DNA from: Pocillopora verrucosa
Taxonomy: Eukaryota > Cnidaria > Anthozoa > Scleractinia > Pocilloporidae
Direction: 5' to 3'
Assembly (NCBI RefSeq): GCF_036669915.1
Contig: NC_089325.1
Span: forward strand, 6,358,900 to 6,422,899
DNA length: 64,000 bases
Part shown: positions 55,105-64,000 of the stretch, piece after piece
Numbering within the stretch: the stretch's first letter is position 1
Layout: each line of letters starts with the position of its first letter
Position numbers and translations under genes: made by a program
Notes under the pieces: model-generated
Databases searched by the model: none
Seen by the model: the letters and a program-made list of their open reading frames with translations, nothing else
Told to the model about the DNA's origin: nothing

Positions 55105-56047
55105 GTAAGCTGGGCAATGAAAGATTGAAGTTATTAATAGTTTCTTCAGCTTTATTTTGTGATTTTTTTAAATCGTTTTACCTTTTTCTCTCTCACATTT
55201 CTCAATGTGTAGGGAGTAACTTTTGGGTCTTGAAGCAGTTTTTACAGACATTGTCTGTGCTGCACTGCATTCAGTTTAGAATTGCGGTTTAAGTAGAGGT
55301 TTATGAACTGCTAATTCTCTGTTTCTGTAGTTATCAGCAATCATTAAACAGTGCAGAACTATAATTGGTATTAAGACCTTTATAAGAATCTGGATAAAGG
55401 ATAAGAATCTGCAACAACATGCCATCCCAATTATATTTCTAGTTCCGTCTACGGTCAGGGCTTGTTAATGCTTCAAGCTTTTTAATTAATTATGATATAA
55501 ATTCGCATGGAAAAAGTAGATATTCCTCAGTGTATACCATTACAAACCTTCCAAAACAGTCAATTACAAGCTAACTGTATCACTTCCAAAAATATCTGTT
55601 TCCTCACCCAGGTTTGGTTTGAACTTAGACTTGGAAAGATCTTAAAATGATACTCCCAAGATTTCGATACCGATTCTCCCCAATTTCTATTTGTCATTTC
55701 TCAGAATTTAAGTTATAGGAAAGTAAGAATATGGTGGTAATGGATCAATTTTCTTGGGATGATATTTTTATTTATTCTTGTCACCTTTCTGGTGGACAAG
55801 GCATTGATCTGGTAAGGACAAATTACTTGTTTGTCATATCCAGGTAGGAAAAGGATTATATGTTGGCATATAAGATATATATATAAGACTCTCCTACCCC
55901 TCCCCCAGAATTAAGAATGGTGCCTCAGGGGGTGGGTACACTTATATAAAAATAAGTTTATCTTAATTTGATATTGGTTTTTATTGTTAAGATACACACA
56001 GTCTGACTGGTCTTAGGTTATATTATGGCTATCCATAGAAATTGAAT

Positions 56048-56262
56048 AGGGCCATTTTACAGTTGTGTACTTAGTTGCCAAGCCTTTGATTTGGAGTGAG
56101 GCTGAAGGTGACCTTGTTGTGATAGAGACCAGTATCTAGTTAGCATCATAACAAAGTAATTTGCATTTGAAAAGCAGCAAGGTTTGTATCATAACAAGGT
56201 CACCCTTAGCCTCATTCCTGTTCAAAGGCCTGGCAACCAAGCACACAACTGTAAAATGGACT
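56048..56262. mobile_element. Long palindromic MITE
   Basis: The arms of about 75 bp are imperfect inverted copies: ccattttacagttgtgt with acacaactgtaaaatgg, and gaaggtgaccttgttgtgat with atcataacaaggtcaccc. It lies in VAMP7 intron 1. Confidence 0.85.
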
Positions 56263-56275
56263 ATTAAAGAACTGG

Positions 56276-56508
56276 GCTGGGTTGTTCAAAGCTGGGTTTA
56301 GTTAACCCAGGGTTAGTGTGAAATCGGATTTCAGTTCTGGAAGCTTTAAAAGAAAATTCTTTTTGTCAACAATTTGATGATTGGATGCTCCATATAGAGT
56401 AGAGAAAATGATCCCAAAAAGGCTATCAAACAAAGAAGTATAGAAACCCAGATTAAAATTTAACCCTGGGTTAGCGCTAATCAGCTTTCAAAAAACTGGG
56501 CTCTGTAC
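56276..56508. mobile_element. MITE with CTGGGTTA ends
   Basis: The left end ctgggctgggttgttcaaag with aacccagggttagtgtgaaa is mirrored at the right by taaccctgggttagcgctaa and aaaaaactgggct. It lies in VAMP7 intron 1, next to the element at 56048-56262. Confidence 0.7.
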
Positions 56509-57195
56509 TTCAGTGAAAAGTAACCACATTTAGTGTAATTTGGAATGAACAAGCTTGCATACAGTTTTCAAAGACTACACATCGCACTTACTTAGACTGG
56601 TACATTTTGTAGCCTTTGAAAACCTTACTTGTGCTTTTTTATCAAAATTGCTCTAGAAGTCATTTGATTACCTACACAAATTATTGAAATTAAGTATAGA
56701 TCTCCTATGATCTGTTTGGTTCTATAGCACTGGTATTCCCCCAACATGTCACATGTCATGTGAAAGTCTCATGTTTGATGGGCAAAAGCATTGAAACACA
56801 CAAAAAGTTTCTCACCACATGATAAGCATTCTCTGTTTGATAAAAAAGTAGCTTATGTGTAAATAATAATATATGTTTATTTCAAGTTCGATAAATACTT
56901 TTTTGGAGTTATCTGTTGAAGTACTGTTTTTATACTTATAATGGTACAATCACCTTTGTTTACAACTAGTCAAATCAACAATAGATGAGTTAAGATATAT
57001 TGTCTTTGGAAAATCTCGGTGGTTTAATTTCAAAAATTTCTTTTCCAAAATGTTTCCAAAGTCAGGTATGCAATGTATTTAATAGATGATTTATCTAACT
57101 TAAGGTACATTTAATGAAAAAATTGTACTCTTACATCCAGAATATTCTGATTTTTGAAGCTTAATTTTAATTGCTTTTTAGATTATAGAAGAGCC

Positions 57196-60100
57196 ATGCC
57201 AATCTTGTACAGTGTTGTAGCAAGAGGCACAACAGTGTTAGCCAAGTTTGCCTCTTGTGCTGGAAACTTTGCAGAGGTTACAGAACAAATTTTGAGTCGA
57301 ATTCCACCAGAGAATTCAAAACTTACTTACACCCAGGGAAAGTAAGTGTCAACAGGACATCAGTAGTTGTATCAAAGCAATATTGCAAGCTTCATGATAT
57401 AAATCAAATTAGAACTAAACACTTGACCTCTCCTAGAAATTGCAAGCCAATTTGCTATTCTTTTATGTTTTAATTAGCCTTTTAAGCCAGCCTTGACATC
57501 ATGTTTAAAAAAAAACAAGGGAATTTCCATGCAAAAGCGAGGCCAAAAGGGCTAATTTGTCTGCACTTAAAATAATGAAAATTTTTTTTTACAATTACTA
57601 AAGAGATCCTTAACCTGACATTGGGTCCACTCATATTATTTCTTTATTTAATTGTTTTTTGTTATGAATTTGTGTGCAAGAATTTGGTAATTTTATCAAG
57701 CAATATTCCCAAATTGGTGTGTTTGTTTCTTCTGAAAACTTGAATAATTGACAACATGGAAATGATTTTAAGGAATATCACCATAATTAAACAACTGGGC
57801 AGGGACCTTCAAACGTTTTACTCCCAAGATCTCATTAGCAATTCTCCTTACTCTCTGCCATAAAATACACATGATATCAATTTGGAGGATTTAGTGGTGG
57901 ATCAACTTTTGGTTCCCTAATTGAGTTTTGTTCTTTATTCTCATCACTTGTACTCTTGATATTGTATTGGTAATGTAAGGAGAAATTCTCTCTTGGTCAC
58001 TCATGGGAATCAAAGGGTCAATGAGGACCACTAGGCTTAAGAGCATGTTTTGCCTAAATTGAGTTTTCATAGTATTTGATTTTTAAATTTTGTTATATCA
58101 TCCTCTTAAATCATTGTGAATTCATTTGATATTTCAATCTTACAGCTACCTGTTTCACTACATATCAGAGGACAGAGTGGTCTATTTGTGCATTACAGAT
58201 GATGTAAGTTAACAAAAATAATTTTTGTAAAATTTAACAATCTTTGAATTTCTACATTGCTTCAACTTTAGCCCAAGTTAGCATCTGAGAGGTCCACTAA
58301 ATGGTTTGTTTATTCTGTCTTTGAATTCAGGATTTTGAAAGGTCCAAAGCATTTCTTTACCTGACAGAGATTAAGAAACGGTGAGCAAGTACTGCCTCTC
58401 ATGCTTCATTTACCGTAGCTTCCAGTATTACTGTATTATTGTTATGGATTAGCGATTTCTCTAGTTTGTCATCACCGTAGTTATGGTGAACTTGTTTGTT
58501 TTGTTACAGTTTTCAAACTGCATATCATGGCCGTGCACAAACAGCACTGCCTTATGCTATGAACAGTGAATTTTCAAGAGTCCTTTCAGCTGAAATGGTA
58601 AGTATATTGTTCAATCCATCTATTTTCAGCCTTAAAGATACACACATTTTTTCCATTAAGATATTTTTATTCCAATTGATGCTTCCCACTGCCTCTCTGT
58701 GAAATCACCCCTTATTAAATATATTTCTTATCTGAGCATCTTCTTTTACAGAAAAGGTTTTCTGATACTGAACATCAGGCAGATAACCTGTCAAAAGTGC
58801 AAGGAGAACTTGATGAACTTAGAGGAATCATGGTGAAAAATATTGGTAAGGGCTGCATGAAAGAGAAGAAAAAACATTTTTTACTCTGTAGATTTTGACG
58901 AAATACCAAAATTTCTCCTGGTAAGTTTATGGTGCACACAGTGAACAAACCATTTGTGTCAGCCTACAGTTGTGAAGAAAACCTTGTCCTTATGGTAACC
59001 AAGTTTCTCAACATGGCAGTTTTACTTTTCGCAAAGGAAGTTTTTCAATTAACAAATTTAACGAGGGTTGATTCAAACTTTCTTTAAGAGAAAAAGATTT
59101 TAGGTTATGAGGACATGTGGACGTGTTTTATTTTTATGTCAGCAATTGTAGTTGCTTTTCTTACAAATGATCTCTGCATTCTTTTGTTTTCTAAAATGTG
59201 TGTTAAGGTCATCTTTGATTTAAATAAACAAGAGAACAATGTCCAAGGATATAGTGCTTATCCATGGGTAGTCACTCATCTTAATACTGATAATATTTTC
59301 TTGATTTTGGAAACAGACACCATCGCACAAAGAGGAGAACGTTTGGAACTCTTGATTGATAAGGCAGAAGACCTTAATACCTCAGTGAGTTCTCAATAAT
59401 TATTTAGTTAATTGTGCTGTAACATTGTTGCTTGAATAAGTGTCCCATTTACTGATCTTCCTCTTTCCTAGTCCCTCACTTTCAAGAAATCAAGCAAAGG
59501 CCTGGCCAGAGCCATGTGGTGGAAGAATGTCAAAATTACTATAATACTTGTGGTTGTTATTATTGTAAGTATATGGAAGTTGGTTCAGTATCAAAATTCT
59601 CCATACTTTTCTCTATATATTTCCTTTGGTACTGACAAGGAGAATTTCTTAAACAATGAAAGCTTCTTAGTTTGGTGATCATTTTCTTTAGTCTCATGAT
59701 CTTAATGAATGATTCAGCAGCATTACTCTTTAACTCCCAGATCAAATTAGTAGTTCTCCTTACTATCAACCATGCAATTCTTATAATGTTAGTTCAGAGA
59801 ATTTAGTATTGGATCAACTAATCTTCCCCAAATTGATAGTATTCTTATATTCTCATCACTGATATGGTTGATATTGTATTGATACTTTAAGGAGAAATTT
59901 TGTCTTGGTCACTCATGTGAGTTAAAGGGTTAAGCTGTCTCCACTTTTTACTCTCTGTGCCAATCTCCCTCTACTTAAAAGACTCTCACATTTTACTGGT
60001 TTTTTTTTGGTTTTTTTTTTTTTTTACCCCTTCCTCTCCCTACCCTAGTATGTCAAATAGAGTAGATGGAGATGTATGTATACTGAATGTATATTTTTGA

Positions 60101-60234
60101 AACAACAAATTTTAAAAATTGTTACCATTTTTTCTTTTTTTTTTTTTGCACAGTTGGTTCTCTACTTTATCATATCAGCAGCCTGTGGAGGACTTGACTG
60201 GGGTGACTGTGTTCACAAAAACAAGGACAATTAA
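57196..60234 (+). CDS. VAMP7: VAMP7, longin-type R-SNARE
   Basis: Vesicle SNARE for late endosome, lysosome and exocytic fusion. Eight coding exons: 57196-57341, 58146-58203, 58331-58380, 58510-58597, 58752-58845, 59317-59384, 59472-59564, 60154-60234. All are GT-AG and in phase, giving 225 residues, against 220 in human. Seen: the longin domain from MPILYSVVARGTTVLAKFAS to about residue 120 (YLFHYISEDRVVYLCITDDD, RAQTALPYAMNSEF); an R-SNARE helix from about 125 with the zero-layer arginine in IAQRGERLELLIDK; basic WWKNVK; then the anchor ITIILVVVIILVLYFIISAA and a short lumenal tail. Start: this ATG aligns with the family start; an upstream non-coding exon is likely near 55104. Nothing is missing from the family pattern. 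Confidence 0.96.
57808..58020 (-). mobile_element. TTAACCCTTTA element, type A, inverted
   Basis: Begins ttcaaacgttttactcccaa and ends tcatgggaatcaaagggtca. It lies in VAMP7 intron 2. Confidence 0.75.
59570..59934 (-). mobile_element. TTAACCCTTTA elements: partial type B then complete type A
   Basis: 59570-59720 is a truncated inverted type B (ctccatacttttctctatat, ttggtgatcattttctttag). 59724-59934 is a complete inverted type A, from actctttaactcccagatca to gtgagttaaagggttaa. Both lie in the last VAMP7 intron. Confidence 0.75.
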
Positions 60235-62086
60235 TGATAATGGTAGTCACTTAGCTCCAAACACATCATGATTTTACCAAACTCAGATATAGGTAGGAAT
60301 CTGAAGCAACTATGAAGTAATCTCAAATTGCTTTGTTACCAAGATTTTGTTAAGATATGTACATGAAAGTTAACATACAAATCCCAAGTCTCTGGAAATT
60401 CCACCAGAGAAGTCACTGACTTTGTCAGGTAGGTTCTTGTCACTTCACTTCACCATCTGTTGATTAAAAATGACCAGCCCCATTTTTGGGTTTGAAAATT
60501 TTGTAGCTAGAAAATTGTCATTGAGCAATTTTACAGATATGAAGCTTGTTTGTTTTGTTGCCTTAATTCAGATTATGTGATGTTGTAGAAAGAGGGGCTC
60601 TTTCATCCCTGTTAAAAAATTCAATCGCATTCTCCCAAACAATGATAATTTGTGAACAGATCATTATGTAAATGTGGTCTGCTTGGGGTAACAAAACAAT
60701 CAAAGCAACAAAAACCTTTCTTGGCTTCTCAACTATTTAAGTGAATAAGTCTGTTCCTATGGTTGAGAAATGCTATGAGTACTTTCATGATCTAGCTTCC
60801 CCTCCCCCACCTGATGAAAATGAGATAAAATTGGCCCTTGACCAAAAATGTAGACTTCCAATGCAAATTATAATGAATTACTTCAATAATTATTCTTTCC
60901 AGGGCAGTTTTAGTCAGCTACTAGATAGGATCAAAGACTGAGTTGATGTAAAACAAAAGTTTTGGTTACTTTTAATTTAGCAGTACAAAGTAGTTACTAG
61001 AAATGTTATTAATAATATCATAACTATAGTTACAACATTTGTAAACAAGTTTGATCAAAAGAAAAGAAAGGGAAAGGTTTTTTTACTCAACCGTCTGTTA
61101 TCTTTTTTTCTTATGTCTGAAGCTGTTCTCAATACATTTAGTTTTCGGATCACTTACAAGAGTACATTTTCAAGTTTTCCATTCTGTTAGTTATGTTTGC
61201 TTTTGTGTAGAACCACTACATAAAAGGACAATAATCATTTCTCTCTGCTTTTTCATTCTCCAATAATCAATAAGTTGTCAAGACCTTGATATAAATGCTT
61301 TTGTGTTCGAGTAACTTGTCTTATGGGGTGGAAAAAGGCCGCTGTAAATTAAGGCTGCTACTGTGCGTTGTATTTTGTATTTAGTTGGTCAGAGAAAGTT
61401 CAAGGACATTGTGTTCTTTCCATCCAATTTTTACCCTTTGACTCCTAAGTGTGACCAGCACCTAATTTTTCCTTAAAATAACACAAATCACGCATTAAGG
61501 TCACGAGGATGGAGGAAATGATCACTAACTAAAAAAGCATTTGATTTGTCAACAATTTCTCCTTGTCAGAACCTCAGGGAAATGTAAAGAGAACAGTATG
61601 GAGAATATGCACACTGATGTTTGGGTATAAAGAGTTAAGAATTTTGTGGGAAAAATATCCTCCTACCCTGGTAAAATAACTTGAATTTTTGCCCGATTAT
61701 AGTTACCCTTTGTTGGTTTTTTTGTTGGTTTTTTTTTTGTTTTTTTTTTTTTTGTTTCTCTTGTTGGCTACAAATTCATAAATTGCTTAAATACTCTCTC
61801 TCTTTTCCTAACGAGAAAACTAACTGTAATTAGTTTTCCAATTAGCTATCAATGAGGCAAGTGCCATGTTAAGCGAGACCTGAACATATTTAAAGACTTT
61901 TTTAATAAAACGTGCAGTCTGGTATGTGGTATAGGAAAAGCGTTTACAAAGGTGCAGTATGAACTAATTTTCCAAAAAGTTATGAACTTATGATTTTCCG
62001 CACTGTTGTCGTGCTTTTCTTCCGGACTGAGTCTAGAGCGATTCGTGGTCTTAAAAAGCCGAACATTACAATTTACTTTCACTAAC
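60235..62086. other. Convergent 3' flanks of VAMP7 and the cGAS-like gene
   Basis: Mostly AT-rich, probably VAMP7 3' UTR on the left. An AATAAA at 61904-61909 could end either VAMP7 or nothing. A T/G-rich run lies near 61710-61760. No coding exon was found. Confidence 0.4.
61430..61638 (+). mobile_element. TTAACCCTTTA element, type B
   Basis: Begins tttaccctttgactcctaag, includes aaggtcacgaggatggagga and ends tgtttgggtataaagagtta. Confidence 0.75.
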
Positions 62087-64000
62087 TTAGGGATTTAAAC
62101 TTGGTAGAAAGCAATTTGGTCTTTTTACCAGATGGACGAGATAGTTCTCTAGTCTTCGGGCAATTTTCAGTCGGTCATCTTGTGAAATCGTTGCCAAAAG
62201 ATTCACACGCGAAACAAAGAAGTGAGGTAGTAGACCTTTTCTCATTCGTTGAATCAGATTCTGAATAAACTCTAACACGCTTCGTGCCAAATTGGACTTG
62301 TCGGGTTTTTCACACCGATGAAGGAGGAACGCGTTCTTTAGGTGAAAAGAAGTAAGTGGTCTCAATTCCTCTTTTTTAGCCTGAAAAATAGCTTTCACAA
62401 TCTTGTAATATTTCTTGTCCGAATCGCTAGGCAATAAAAGCTTTTTCTCAGCCTCTGAAAAGGAGATTCGCCAGAACACACGAGAATCTAGAGACCTTTC
62501 TGCATCGCAAGGTTTCGCCACCAGATAACATTTGGGTTGAGAAATTCTGATTTCCTCAACTTGATGTTTCGTTGGCCAGCTACCTTTCGAGGAAAAATTA
62601 CCCCAGCCACTCGCACACCTCGGCCACTCCAAAATCTCGATGCTCAGAACTAAATCAAACTCGATTTTCCCATCGATTTTCAGCGTGACTGCTGGGCCAT
62701 TCTGACGAACATTTGAAACCCGATGTCGCTGATCCCTCGCAAGAAGTTTCACTGCTTTGCATACCAAGGAGAAGAAATGTCTCAATAATTTTGTGGGCGA
62801 GAGGTATTTTCCATCCGCCGTTAGGAAAGCTCCCCATAGTTCTCTTCCTTTAAGAACATGATCTTTAAACAAGAGTTTCGCGAACAACATAGTTGAAGGA
62901 TCCCGAAAGTTGTATTCTATGTTAAAGAACTTTGTGATTCGGTGTGAATCGAACACCAACATGGTGTCGAATTCATTTGGCTGAGAAACCCTTAATTTCT
63001 CATAATAGCTACCTGTTAAAAAAAAAGAGGCATAAAAGTAAATACGTTTTTAGAACATTCCTCTCCATTTCCTCTCCATTTTTCTCTTGAAACCAACGCA
63101 CTTCCCTAAGAACGATCGGAATTCATGAAAATCCCATATTCAATGAAATCTCCTCCATTCCCCCAACACCACGTTGGAAATCTGTCAAAATATATTTTAA
63201 TCTTATTTAACCTCACTTTTTAATAACACTCGATTTGAGAATGGCGGCTTACCCGTGTTAAGCTTTTTCAGCCCAAAAAGTTCATCTTGTTGTTGTATCA
63301 AAGGTAACAAACTCTCAAGAAAACCATTGACAGTACTTGAATTCTTGTTTATTTCTCCTTGAGTTAAAGATACTTTATCATCGAAAAATTTCAGCAAAGC
63401 AGTGTGAAGTATGTAATGGCCTCTTGGTGATACAGGTTTGGTTCCACTCAATGGTCTGAGAAGAAACAAGTTCCGTTAGAAGTAAGAATAACATTTGTCT
63501 CATCAAGTTGGATATATATTTTTATACCCTGGATCGAGCATTCACTTAGATAGTAGCTTATTATTAGTGAAAAAAAGATGGTTCGTGGCAAACACTTGTA
63601 TACAAGATTTTAATTCGAGCCCTAGTGTTTGGTAATAAGATATTTACCTAACTCCACTAAGGGGTGAGAAGGATTCGTAATTATTTATCGCCTGGATAGG
63701 GGGGGAAGGTGGGGCGGAAGATTTTGGTTGTGTCACAATAAAAGTTACCTGATTCCCCCCCCCCCCCTTTCTGTAGTATTCTAATGATTTCCCCCCCTCA
63801 TTGGCAATCAACTTTTCTATAGTCTCGTTTGAGACTGTTTTTTTTTTGGTTTTTTTCTTTATCTGTTTCCTCGAACTGGCCTACCTTGAGTTCCTTACAA
63901 GTCCCTCTGTTGGTACAGGTTGCGAAGGCCGCGATTGGGGAGCTTTTGACACAGTACGAACAAATTTTCCTCGGTCATTGTTATGATAATTTACAGTCTT
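62087..64000 (-). CDS. cGAS-like receptor (Mab-21 nucleotidyltransferase), partial
   Basis: Member of the cGAS-like receptor family, enzymes that sense foreign nucleic acid and make cyclic dinucleotides for STING. Three exons are visible: 64000-63885 (continues past the window), 63455-63253 and 63012-62087, all joining in phase, for at least 413 residues. Seen: a low-complexity N-terminus; a spine helix (RGHYILHTALLKFFDD); the nucleotidyltransferase signature GSYYEKLRVSQPNEFDTML with the GS loop and the first two acids in EFD; the third acid in GKIEFDLVLSIEILEWP; then the Mab-21 core SWPTKHQVEE, PKCYLVAKPC and RVFWRISFSEAEKKLLL; and the C-terminal SFHLKNAFLLHRCEKPDKS. All catalytic residues are present, so it looks active. 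The His/Cys-Cys zinc thumb of vertebrate cGAS is absent, as in many invertebrate members, so the ligand cannot be read from the sequence. The N-terminus is missing only because the window ends. Confidence 0.92.

Noticed and set aside
60741-60941. 66-residue frame after VAMP7
   Set aside because: It lies in the VAMP7 3' flank with no splice partners and no recognisable domain; chance frame or UTR.

Overview
The window is animal nuclear DNA. It is AT-rich, its genes are split into many short exons with GT-AG introns, and most introns and spacers carry short non-coding transposons. Gene content (a cGAS-like receptor, intron-rich orthologues of vertebrate trafficking genes) and repeat types best fit an anthozoan cnidarian, probably a stony coral. 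That assignment is inference from familiarity, not a database result. All exon boundaries were spliced by hand from the sequence, checking reading phase at each junction.

Layout, left to right. (1) 593-5193, + strand: SPATA4-like CH-domain gene, 7 coding exons. (2) 8009-32859, - strand: an ARAP-family gene (Arf-GAP and Rho-GAP with SAM, PH, ankyrin, RA), about 46 coding exons and about 1,680 residues, filling 25 kb. It faces SPATA4 tail to tail. (3) 35954-42366, + strand: UBL3, a prenylated ubiquitin-like protein, head to head with ARAP across about 3.1 kb. (4) 45430-46510, - strand: decayed LINE reverse transcriptase. (5) 48690-49307, - strand: RAB9, intronless coding region. (6) 50427-52209, - strand: THEM6-like hotdog protein. 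(7) 53144-54919, - strand: unrecognised 65-residue protein. (8) 57196-60234, + strand: VAMP7, apparently sharing a promoter region with gene 7. (9) 62087 to the right edge, - strand: a cGAS-like (Mab-21 domain) nucleotidyltransferase with all three catalytic acids, cut by the window edge.

Several genes belong to endosome and membrane traffic (ARAP, RAB9, VAMP7, UBL3). They are not an operon and their adjacency may be chance. The receptor at the right edge is an innate immune gene by family membership.

Repeats: at least 15 copies of three related short elements with TTAACCCTTTA-type ends; a second MITE family rich in CCAAT boxes; a pogo-like MITE; several long palindromic elements; SINE-like pieces; and a 25-bp minisatellite. 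The most distinctive observations are an ARAP exon made of six 69-bp repeats, each encoding one YxxV tyrosine motif, and the cGAS-like receptor.
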